Of a DNA stretch of 64,000 nt, positions 34,962 through 43,165 are shown piece after piece (the first letter of the stretch is position 1; each line of letters begins with the position of its first letter). The notes under the pieces were generated by a model. It did no database searches, had not been told where the DNA came from, and was given only the letters and a program-made list of their open reading frames with translations. The DNA comes from IMCC45349 sp047219225 (GTDB lineage Bacteria; Bacteroidota; Bacteroidia; Flavobacteriales; Flavobacteriaceae), in NCBI RefSeq assembly GCF_047219225.1, contig NZ_CP178208.1, positions 3,348,001-3,412,000 of the forward strand, read 5' to 3'. The translations under genes and the position numbers were made by a program.

Positions 34962-35555
34962 TTATTGAATGTTATTAAGAATTTCTTGATGAATATCAAG
35001 CACTTGTTTTTCAGTTTCTTGAAGAGATTTATTGTAAACAACAAAGTCTGAAAGTGCTATTTTAGCTTCGTCTTTCCATTGGTTCTTTATTATAGCCTTT
35101 ACTTTATCTAATGAAGAGTTATCTCGTTTTATTACTCTTTCAATTCTAACATCTTCAGGTGCTACTACTGTAATAGTGAAATCACAGGTTTTATAACTTT
35201 CGTTTTCAAACAAAATAGCAACTTCTTTAATAATATAAGGTGAAGTTTGTTTTTTTAACCAACGTTTAAAATGACTTGCTACTTTAGGATGAACTATACT
35301 ATTCATTTGGGTAAGTAAATGCTTATCATTAAAAATCTTACTTGCTAAAAAAGTTCTATTGAGTTTATCATCAGCATATGCTTGGTCACCAAATAAAGCA
35401 ATAAGCTTTCGCTTAATAACCTTAGATCTATTCATTAAAGCTTTAGCTTCTACATCAGCTATATATATAGGTACTCCGTAATTGGCAAACATTTTTGCTA
35501 CTGTAGTTTTTCCACTACCTATTCCTCCTGTTAAGCCAACAATTTTTGTTTTCAT
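34962..35555 (-). CDS. coaE: Dephospho-CoA kinase
   Basis: Last step of CoA synthesis, phosphorylating the ribose 3'-OH of dephospho-CoA. 197 aa. P-loop GGIGSGKT (10-17), ADVEAKALM with the family Asp, HPKVASHFKRWL, and the lid region RVIKRDNSS. Four bases downstream of the YbbR gene, forming a run glycosyltransferase-YbbR-coaE on the minus strand. Confidence 0.95.
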   Translation of the reverse strand: MKTKIVGLTGGIGSGKTTVAKMFANYGVPIYIADVEAKALMNRSKVIKRKLIALFGDQAYADDKLNRTFLASKIFNDKHLLTQMNSIVHPKVASHFKRWLKKQTSPYIIKEVAILFENESYKTCDFTITVVAPEDVRIERVIKRDNSSLDKVKAIIKNQWKDEAKIALSDFVVYNKSLQETEKQVLDIHQEILNNIQ

Positions 35556-35559
35556 GAAA

Positions 35560-36519
35560 CTAATTAACTAATATATATTCTACTTGATTAACCCCTAGTT
35601 TAATACGCTTTACATTTTTAGGCTGTCTTGTAATAGTAGGTATTAATATAGAACTTTCAGTTGAAACTAAACTATAATCACATTTGATATCAAAATCTGA
35701 TGAAGAAATCTTTTTATAATTACTTAAACTTGTATAAAACACTATTTGAACTTCCTTTGGAAAATAATTTAATTTAACACCCTCCGGCACATTAACAATA
35801 GTAATTGGCACATTAACTGAGCCTTCTGTAAACTTTTCAATTTCACCTGTCACCAAAACTTTATCACTCGAAAAAGACAACTCATTTTCTGTTTTTGGAA
35901 GGATTAACTTTGATTGTATATTAATATTAGAGTTAATATCATTTAACTTAAGGACCCTTGTTTTAATATTACTGATAGTATCTATGATACTTTTAGGTCC
36001 AATAACCTTTATTGAATCTGGATTAGACTTTAAAGTTCCTATCAAATCATAGCCCAAAGCAAATGAAGTGTTTGATTCTATTTTAACGGGAACCTTTTTT
36101 ATCGTATTAACATCGTATTTAAATAAAAGTGAATCAGGACTAATATTTTCGATCATTTCCGAAGGATCAAATTGATTTTTAATGTTGGATAACTCTTGTC
36201 TTTCTGTCCAAACATAATTTTCTTTTTGTCTAGATATATTTGAAAAATCTACATTTAAAACTGGCTGCTTTAAATAGTATTTTAAAAACTTAAAACCTTT
36301 TGCTGTTATTGTAAGTTCAACTTTATGTGTACTATCCTTTACCAAAACCTCCTCTTCTGGTAAATTTATTTCTTGAACATTAAATGAAATTGTTTGTGTA
36401 TATGTTCTCGTTAACTTAGTTAGAAATGAAAAAAATAAGGATATCAAAATAAATAAGAATAGAATATTTAGCCTCCTACTCTTAATTTGTGATATAAATT
36501 TATTTTTTAAACTTATCAT
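35560..36519 (-). CDS. YbbR-like domain protein
   Basis: 319 aa. One N-terminal membrane anchor at about 17-36 preceded by a basic segment (KNKFISQIKSRRLN), then extracytoplasmic YbbR-like beta repeats (for instance VPVKIESNTSFALGYDLIG and VPITIVNVPEGVKLNYFP). YbbR proteins in Firmicutes (CdaR) regulate the diadenylate cyclase CdaA; no cyclase gene lies here, so that role is not claimed. Between the glycosyltransferase and coaE with 2- and 4-base gaps, a common arrangement in Flavobacteriia. Confidence 0.82.
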   Translation of the reverse strand: MISLKNKFISQIKSRRLNILFLFILISLFFSFLTKLTRTYTQTISFNVQEINLPEEEVLVKDSTHKVELTITAKGFKFLKYYLKQPVLNVDFSNISRQKENYVWTERQELSNIKNQFDPSEMIENISPDSLLFKYDVNTIKKVPVKIESNTSFALGYDLIGTLKSNPDSIKVIGPKSIIDTISNIKTRVLKLNDINSNINIQSKLILPKTENELSFSSDKVLVTGEIEKFTEGSVNVPITIVNVPEGVKLNYFPKEVQIVFYTSLSNYKKISSSDFDIKCDYSLVSTESSILIPTITRQPKNVKRIKLGVNQVEYILVN

Positions 36520-36521
36520 TT

Positions 36522-37529
36522 TTAAACCTTGAAAAACAAATTAGGAAATAACTCTTGTGGTATTTTTTTCGAAAAAGTCATTTTTAAATTAGACTTCAAA
36601 AAACCATATCCATATCCAAAAAACTGAATACAAATTGCTATTAATGATAAAACTGCTACAACTGCACTTTTTGTACTAATTAATGCCAAAACAAAACTTA
36701 ACAGATAATAAAAGACAACAAAATACAATGGTATAAACATCTTAAAAAAAGCTAATATTATTGACATAATAACACCGAAACAAAATAATGTTGGGAACCA
36801 ATAAGTAATCTTTTTTGTTTGTGGATGCCATTTATTAAGTATAGGCCTTACCATACCAAACTTATTTACTTGCTTATAAAACTTAGACCAAGAAATTCTA
36901 CGTTTATGATACACATAAGCTTCAGGAATCAATCGTGTTTTAAACCCTAAGTTATTCAATCTAATTGATAAATCTGGGTCTTCACCTGGATGAATATTAC
37001 CAAAGCCTTTAGATTGAATAAATGCCTTTTTAGAAATTCCCATATTAAAACTTCTAGGCTCAAATTGAGTAACACTATTCTTTTTACCTCTTATACCGCC
37101 TGTTGTAATAAAAGATGTCATTGAAAAATTAATAGCCTTTTGAATGTTAGAAAATGACTCATGAGCTGCGTCTGGACCACCAAAACAATCAATATAGTCA
37201 TTATTTAAACTAATAATAACTTCATTTAAATAATGCTTTGGCAAAATGCAGTCTGAATCTAGAATAATAAAATAATTACCCTTTGCCTTTTGCATTCCAT
37301 AGTTTCTTGAATCACCAGGCCCAGAGTTTTCTTTAAAATAGTATGATATATTTAGTTTTGAGCTAAAACTATCAACTATTTCTTTTGAACTAATAGTAGA
37401 TCCATCTTCAACTATTACGATTTCAAAATTTTTATCTATATCTAACCCAAATAAACTTTCTAGTAGTTCATTGGTTTCTTCTGGTCTATTATATACAGGA
37501 ATAATAAAAGAAAAATCACTTACATTCAT
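36522..37529 (-). CDS. Glycosyltransferase family 2, membrane-bound
   Basis: 335 aa from the ATG at 37529; a TTG three codons upstream is open but unnecessary. GT-A fold with FIIPVYNRPEE, VEDGS, NSGPGDSRNYGM and the metal-binding DSDC (near 90); later GEDPDLSIRLNNLG provides the ED motif. Three hydrophobic segments lie at about 240-310, so it is tethered to the inner membrane with its catalytic domain in the cytoplasm. Likely adds a sugar to an envelope glycan; substrate unknown. Confidence 0.88.
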   Translation of the reverse strand: MNVSDFSFIIPVYNRPEETNELLESLFGLDIDKNFEIVIVEDGSTISSKEIVDSFSSKLNISYYFKENSGPGDSRNYGMQKAKGNYFIILDSDCILPKHYLNEVIISLNNDYIDCFGGPDAAHESFSNIQKAINFSMTSFITTGGIRGKKNSVTQFEPRSFNMGISKKAFIQSKGFGNIHPGEDPDLSIRLNNLGFKTRLIPEAYVYHKRRISWSKFYKQVNKFGMVRPILNKWHPQTKKITYWFPTLFCFGVIMSIILAFFKMFIPLYFVVFYYLLSFVLALISTKSAVVAVLSLIAICIQFFGYGYGFLKSNLKMTFSKKIPQELFPNLFFKV

Positions 37530-37589
37530 ATAACACAAAGGTACACAAACACTAGATATAAACAGAAAAGTGAAAACACAAATAATAAA

Positions 37590-37619
37590 AAAAGCCTTGT
37601 TAAAATTAACAAGGCTTTT
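37590..37619 (-). terminator. Intrinsic terminator after the 583-aa T9SS gene
   Basis: Stem GCCTTGTTAA with TTAACAAGGC, flanked by A and T runs; 20 bases past the stop on the minus strand. Confidence 0.85.
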
Positions 37620-37639
37620 CTTTCTAAATTATTTTAATA

Positions 37640-39391
37640 TTATTTTCTAATAATTCTAATAGTTTCTGTTTTATCTTCAATAGTAATTTGTACAAAATAT
37701 GCTCCAGCTTGTAATGCAGACATGTCTACATCGCTAGAAGTTAAATTAGGTGAAGTTCTAATAACTTGTTGTCCTAACATATTAAATACAACTACATTTT
37801 GAATATTATTTTGAGCTCTTAAGCTTAATTTATCATTTACTGGATTAGGGAAATATTCAAAAGCATTATTACCCTCTACACCTCCAATTGATAATGTAGT
37901 ATCAGAAGCAAGAATATCAAAAGATCCTTCTACTCTACCAGCTGTTGGAGGAGGTAAAGCACCATCATTCCAAACTTTAACATAATAAGTTGCTCCTGGA
38001 GTCAATCCTGTATAATCAGCATTTACTGCTCCAACATCATCAGTACATGCACCAATAGCATTAGCATCCAAATTAGCACAGTCATCATAAACTGCAACAT
38101 TAGCATTATCAGCAGTTCCTAAAGTTGTTTGGATGGTTACTTCTCCGCTTGCTGGAGCAACAAAAGAATACCAAACATCAGCAATAAATCCAAAAGAATC
38201 ACATGTTGGTTGATCACCAGCAGATTGCGTTGCACCTGCATTAGTTTCTCCAAAAAGTTCAACACCTAAAGTTAATGGCGTAGCAGCACCACAATCATCA
38301 TTTGCTGGTGGTGGAATATTAGCAGCACAAGAAACTGTTAATTCAAACACACCTGCATTAGTTGCATAACCTTCTACTAATATATAATATGTAGTAACTC
38401 CATCTGAAGTAAAAGTAACTTCAGATCTTGTTCCACAAGAATCATCATTTCCTATTTCATTAGTTCCAGCACAATCTTCAAATACTCTAATATAAGTATC
38501 ATAATTAGAATTACATAACGCCAAAGTAACATCTTCTAAACCAGTTCCTGTATAAGAATACCAAACATCTGAAGAAGCATTATAACCACTATCAGTAGCA
38601 AGAGATGTATCACTAACAATAACATCATCACATGCTAAAGCAATAGCATCAACACATTCATCATTAGTTGGAGGGCATACATTTACAACAGGAGCCATAT
38701 CTACATTACATAATGGATCTGTTTCATGTTGTAATGTAATAACCACATTAGTCGCATCAGGGAAAGGTCCAACAGTTACAATTCCTATTGCAGTAACATC
38801 AGTTGAAGCCACACCAGCATCGTTAGCAATTGTTAACGTTCCTGAATCTCCTAAATCAGTTACATCTACATCAACACTAAATTGAGTATTAGCACAATCA
38901 GGCACTACTGTAGTTGTAGCAGCAGCAGGCGTACATGTTAAAGCAGGAATAATTTGTACTGAAATATTTGTCCAATCTGCAGATGAACCTGCATAAGATT
39001 GGTTTAAAGCTACTTCGAGAAAACCATCAGTTTCTGGTGTATATACACCAGCCAGTGTACCTTCAAAAGTCATAGTAGTTGCAGCACCAGAACTTCCAGC
39101 CCCACTCGTTGCTGGATCAATTGTTACTGAACCAGCTGTAGTAGTTACTGTTAAATCTGCCTCACTAGACCAAGCATTATTAGTGTCTACCCAATCTACA
39201 GTTACAATAAAAGTATCATAATTTCCAGCAGGTGCAGCAGCTGTATTACCTACATCGTTAATACCAACAGTAACAGGTCCATCATCTGCAACAACAGAAT
39301 AAGGTCCAGCTTGTGTACCAAAAGTGTGTTGCGCTAATAAAGAATAAGAGCTTAACAGTGCAACAAAAAATAATAAAGTAGTTTTTTTCAT
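37640..39391 (-). CDS. T9SS cargo protein with repeated PPC-like beta domains
   Basis: 583 aa, very acidic, low lysine. Signal peptide 1-20 (ending LLAQ). Two similar beta-sandwich modules of the pre-peptidase C-terminal/CUB-like kind, each opening with N-D-x-C: NDECVDAIALACDDV at about 248 and NDDCGAATPLTLG at about 365, with DVWYSYTG/DVWYSFVA motifs. The C terminus is a T9SS type A sorting domain (FEYFPNPVNDKLSLRAQNN ... GAYFVQITIEDKTETIRIIRK) nearly identical to that of the gene at 43166-45625. Surface-attached or released; function unknown. A TCGATAAA-N9-TTTATCGA dyad lies upstream. Confidence 0.85.
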   Translation of the reverse strand: MKKTTLLFFVALLSSYSLLAQHTFGTQAGPYSVVADDGPVTVGINDVGNTAAAPAGNYDTFIVTVDWVDTNNAWSSEADLTVTTTAGSVTIDPATSGAGSSGAATTMTFEGTLAGVYTPETDGFLEVALNQSYAGSSADWTNISVQIIPALTCTPAAATTTVVPDCANTQFSVDVDVTDLGDSGTLTIANDAGVASTDVTAIGIVTVGPFPDATNVVITLQHETDPLCNVDMAPVVNVCPPTNDECVDAIALACDDVIVSDTSLATDSGYNASSDVWYSYTGTGLEDVTLALCNSNYDTYIRVFEDCAGTNEIGNDDSCGTRSEVTFTSDGVTTYYILVEGYATNAGVFELTVSCAANIPPPANDDCGAATPLTLGVELFGETNAGATQSAGDQPTCDSFGFIADVWYSFVAPASGEVTIQTTLGTADNANVAVYDDCANLDANAIGACTDDVGAVNADYTGLTPGATYYVKVWNDGALPPPTAGRVEGSFDILASDTTLSIGGVEGNNAFEYFPNPVNDKLSLRAQNNIQNVVVFNMLGQQVIRTSPNLTSSDVDMSALQAGAYFVQITIEDKTETIRIIRK

Positions 39392-39468
39392 ATTAATATG
39401 TTTTATTTGTTGAATACTTTTTAAAAGTATTGATTTTGAAATGATAAATTCATAGTATTTTTCACAAA

Positions 39469-39493
39469 TCGATAAAAACCCCTAATTTATCGA
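39469..39493. promoter_or_regulatory. Dyad TCGATAAA-N9-TTTATCGA upstream of a T9SS gene
   Basis: Perfect 8-base arms with a 9-base spacer, 78-102 bases upstream of the start at 39391. The same arms and spacer length occur at 57197-57221. It also overlaps a tandem ATCGAYAAAA pair (39468 and 39489). Confidence 0.5.
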
Positions 39494-39538
39494 CAAAAAA
39501 CATATCTAACTGTGAATAAGCAGCTTAACTAATAACGG

Positions 39539-41254
39539 TTATTTTTTAACAAACCTATGAGTAGACGTTGAAACAGAAGTTCTTACTTTAATTATGTAAA
39601 CACCAGAACTTAATTCACCTAAATCTACAATATTAGTATTATTTTTTTCTAAAACTTTTTTTCCCATAATATTATAGATATTTAGTTGTTCTATTAAATA
39701 TTTTGATTTTACATTTAACAAATCTTTTACTGGGTTTGGATATAACTCTACAAAAGATTTATTAATGAAACTTGGCATCGATAAAGTTGAAGAACCTTCT
39801 ACTATATTTAGAGTTTGATTTGAAGCTACATTAAAAAAAACATCTTGTATACCACTTAACCATGTTACCTTAACATAATCTATTGTAGTATTAGTTCCTA
39901 GACCAAAAATCTCTGAACTAGAATTTTGAGATAAATAACCTTCACCACAATGTGTATATCTATATTGTTTTACACCATTAATGGATATTTCTATAATTGA
40001 ACCTATACCATCTTTATTACTTTGGACACCTTCTAAATTCACCTTTAAATAATTATTGGTAGTTGTGGTGAAATTTTGCCACAAGTATATATTTTCATTA
40101 AAATTATTTGTAACAACAATATCAAGCTTCCCATCGTTATTTACATCTCCAACTGCATTAGAAAAACTTGATGCTTCATCATTATTAAAACTAGAGTTAC
40201 TTAAATTAAATGTTTCGTCTCCATTACTTTCGTAAAAAGCAGCAGAAAGGAATATTGGAATTGAACCATCAAACTCACTACTTACATACAAATCTAAATC
40301 AGTATCTAAATCAGCGTCTAAAAAAACAGCTCCCCAACCTATACTGTTAAAAGTGGTTCCCGATGATGAAGCAATATCCGTAAATGTTTCATCTCCATTG
40401 TTTTTAAATAATACATTTCCTAATTGACTATTGGTTATATATATGTCTTGAAATCCATCATTATTAAAATCATCAATCGTTACTGACATTGCATCTATAT
40501 TAATATTAGTTCCAGATGATACACTTACATCAGTGAACGTACCATTTCCATTATTTTTATACAACAAATTTTCATATCCATATTTATCGGTTGAAACATA
40601 AATATCCTGAAAACCATCATTATTAAAATCAAAAAAAGCTGAACAAAATGCCATATGACCCAAAGTTGAAATACCTGCTAATACATTTACATTTGTAAAT
40701 GTATTATCTCCATTGTTTCTATATAGAACATTTGCTATAGTTTGACTTCTATTACTAACAAAAACATCTAAAAATCCATCGTTATTATAATCTCCCCAAG
40801 AAGCTCCAAATGAAAATGTATTAGAGACATCCATCCCAGAAACAATAGTTATATCTTGAAACACAAAATTGCCTGTATTCAAAAACAGTTTATTTCCTAC
40901 TGTATCACTCGTAACAAATAAATCTTTATCACCATCATTATCTATATCTACCCAATTAACTTGTTTAGTTTGAGATAATAAATTGGATATGTTGTAAAAT
41001 TGTTCAACATAAGAAGTTCCATTAATATTTTTAAAAAAACGAACTCCTTGAGTATCATCAGTCGTAAGGGTTATATCATCCCAACCATCACCATCGTAAT
41101 CACAAAAAGAAATACCATTCCCTAAATAACTACTACCAGCGCTAACATTTAGCCCCAAATTAATTGACTTATCTAAAAAACTTATTTGACCTGTTAATGT
41201 ATTTGATTGTAAAAAAACAATTAAAATTAAGCCATATAACCTATTTATATTCAT
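39539..41254 (-). CDS. CRTAC1-family FG-GAP/ASPIC-UnbV T9SS protein, tandem copy 1
   Basis: 571 aa, same architecture as the 4.9-6.6 kb gene. Signal peptide 1-22 (ending LTGQ), FG-GAP/VCBS repeats with DYDGDGWDD, DIDNDGDKD, DYNNDGFLD, DFNNDGFQD and DADLDTDLD, ASPIC/UnbV domain at about 405-490 (NKDGIGSIIEI, FGLGTNTTIDYVKVTWLSG), then a sorting domain (LYPNPVKDLLNV ... LSSGVYIIKV). 77 bases from the second tandem copy, which it resembles more closely than the distant copy in ASPIC and repeat text. Confidence 0.88.
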   Translation of the reverse strand: MNINRLYGLILIVFLQSNTLTGQISFLDKSINLGLNVSAGSSYLGNGISFCDYDGDGWDDITLTTDDTQGVRFFKNINGTSYVEQFYNISNLLSQTKQVNWVDIDNDGDKDLFVTSDTVGNKLFLNTGNFVFQDITIVSGMDVSNTFSFGASWGDYNNDGFLDVFVSNRSQTIANVLYRNNGDNTFTNVNVLAGISTLGHMAFCSAFFDFNNDGFQDIYVSTDKYGYENLLYKNNGNGTFTDVSVSSGTNINIDAMSVTIDDFNNDGFQDIYITNSQLGNVLFKNNGDETFTDIASSSGTTFNSIGWGAVFLDADLDTDLDLYVSSEFDGSIPIFLSAAFYESNGDETFNLSNSSFNNDEASSFSNAVGDVNNDGKLDIVVTNNFNENIYLWQNFTTTTNNYLKVNLEGVQSNKDGIGSIIEISINGVKQYRYTHCGEGYLSQNSSSEIFGLGTNTTIDYVKVTWLSGIQDVFFNVASNQTLNIVEGSSTLSMPSFINKSFVELYPNPVKDLLNVKSKYLIEQLNIYNIMGKKVLEKNNTNIVDLGELSSGVYIIKVRTSVSTSTHRFVKK

Positions 41255-41331
41255 AGTCCTTTAAAAAAAGTTTATTAGTTATAATTTAATACATTATTTA
41301 CTATATCATAGAGTTGTTAAAAGCATAAAAA

Positions 41332-43047
41332 CTATTTTTTTATAACCCTATGAATACTTTCTCTATCATTATCAACAACTTTTACAAAATAAACTCCTGT
41401 AGATAAATCCGACAAATCTATAGTAGCTAGGTTACTGTAATTATCTTTCTTAAGATAAATGTTTCCTAATAAATCATACAATTCATAAGATTTTATTATT
41501 GAATTTGATTTCACATTTATAATGCTTTCTGTTGGATTTGGATATAACTCAAATTCACTTTGAGTGTTGCTACTTTGTGATAACGTTTCATCACCTTCTA
41601 ATATATTAACTATTTGGTTTGCAGCTATATTAGTAAAAACATCTACAGTACCACTTAACCATGTTACTTTAACATAATCAACTACTGTATTAGTTCCTAA
41701 TCCAAAAAACTCAGTATTAGAATTTTGCGACAAATAACCTTCTCCACATAGTGTATATCGATATTGTTTATTTCCATTAATACTAATTTCAATTACCGAA
41801 CCTATTCCATCTTTATTACTTGTAACACCTTCTAAGTTTACCTTTAACCAATTATTTGAGTTAACAGTTTCGTTTTTCCAAAGAAATATATTATCATCTA
41901 AATCGTTAGCAACTATAATATCAATTTTACCATCGTTATTATAATCACCTATTGCATTTGAGTAACTTGAACTATCATCAATTTCTAATCCTGTTAAGGT
42001 AGGTTCAAAAAATGTCCCATCATTATTATTTTCATATAAAGCATAAGGAACTAACTCTACTACAGGTTCCATTTTACCACTTACATATAAATCTAAATCC
42101 ATATCATTATCTGCATCTAAAAAAACAGATCCCCAAGCAATACCATTAAACTCTGTATTAGCTGTTGCTGAAATATTAGTAAATGTTTCATCTCCATTAT
42201 TCATAAAAAAAACATTACCTAAGTTGGCTGTATTAGTAACATATAAATCAAACCATCCATCATGGTTAAAATCACCTATAGTAGCAGACATAGCGTCCAT
42301 AAACAGTCCTACACCAGAAGAAGCTCCAATATCAGTAAATGTACCATCTCCATTATTTTTATATAGATAATTTTCAAAAACATATCTATCGTTTGCAACA
42401 AAAATATCCTGGAAACCATCATTATTAAAATCAAAAAAAGCTGAACAAAAACTAGAATGAGCATCTGGGTTCAAACCTACAGCAACACTTACATCAGTAA
42501 AAGTTCCATCTCCATTATTTCTATATAAAAAATTAGGTGTTGAAAACGTAACCTCATCACGATTACTTATATAAACATCTAAAAAACCATCATTATTATA
42601 GTCTCCCCAAGACGCTCCATATGTATACATATTAGTAATTGGAAAACCAGCAGATACAGTAATATCATTAAATGTAGAACTTCCTATATTTTGATACAAC
42701 CTAACACCATCAGTGTCACTTGTAACAAACAAGTCCTTATCTCCATCATTATCAAAGTCAACCCAATTCGTTTGTTTTGTTTGATAAGTGATTGGAGGTG
42801 TTAACAACTGTTCTTCTACAAATGTGCCATTAACATTTTTAAAAAACCTTAAAGGATCAGCGTATTCGGTACATAAAGTAATATCATCCCAACCATCATT
42901 ATTATAATCGGTAAAATTTATGCCATTTCCCCATATTGTAGTTCCAGCTGTAATACCAACACCAGCATTAGTTGCTTGATTAGTAAAAGTTATTTGTCCA
43001 TAAATAGGCAAACAACTAATTAAAAATAAAATCTTCAGACACCTCAT
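41332..43047 (-). CDS. CRTAC1-family FG-GAP/ASPIC-UnbV T9SS protein, tandem copy 2
   Basis: 571 aa. Signal peptide 1-17 (ending PIYGQ), propeller repeats with DYNNDGWDD, DFDNDGDKD, DYNNDGFLD, DFNHDGWFD and DADNDMDLD, ASPIC/UnbV domain (NKDGIGSVIEI, FGLGTNTVVDYVKVTWLSG), and sorting domain (LYPNPTESIINV ... LSTGVYFVKV). Exported through the outer membrane by T9SS; binding or adhesive role inferred from the integrin-like propeller. Upstream, 118 bases separate it from the 819-aa T9SS gene, including that gene's terminator. Confidence 0.88.
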   Translation of the reverse strand: MRCLKILFLISCLPIYGQITFTNQATNAGVGITAGTTIWGNGINFTDYNNDGWDDITLCTEYADPLRFFKNVNGTFVEEQLLTPPITYQTKQTNWVDFDNDGDKDLFVTSDTDGVRLYQNIGSSTFNDITVSAGFPITNMYTYGASWGDYNNDGFLDVYISNRDEVTFSTPNFLYRNNGDGTFTDVSVAVGLNPDAHSSFCSAFFDFNNDGFQDIFVANDRYVFENYLYKNNGDGTFTDIGASSGVGLFMDAMSATIGDFNHDGWFDLYVTNTANLGNVFFMNNGDETFTNISATANTEFNGIAWGSVFLDADNDMDLDLYVSGKMEPVVELVPYALYENNNDGTFFEPTLTGLEIDDSSSYSNAIGDYNNDGKIDIIVANDLDDNIFLWKNETVNSNNWLKVNLEGVTSNKDGIGSVIEISINGNKQYRYTLCGEGYLSQNSNTEFFGLGTNTVVDYVKVTWLSGTVDVFTNIAANQIVNILEGDETLSQSSNTQSEFELYPNPTESIINVKSNSIIKSYELYDLLGNIYLKKDNYSNLATIDLSDLSTGVYFVKVVDNDRESIHRVIKK

Positions 43048-43113
43048 CTAATACTATTTAGCATAGTAATTTAAAAAATACTTATTAATACAAATAAAAG
43101 ATTAGTCTAAAAT

Positions 43114-43149
43114 AAAAAAACCTCGTTTAAATGTAAACGAGGTTTTTTT
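43114..43149 (-). terminator. Intrinsic terminator after the 819-aa T9SS gene
   Basis: Stem CCTCGTTTA with TAAACGAGG and loop AATG, flanked by A and T runs, 17 bases past the stop on the minus strand. Confidence 0.88.
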
Positions 43150-43165
43150 GAGAAGTAATTAAAAA

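Noticed and set aside
37530..37538. TTG start for the family 2 glycosyltransferase
   Set aside because: An ATG three codons later gives the normal family N terminus.
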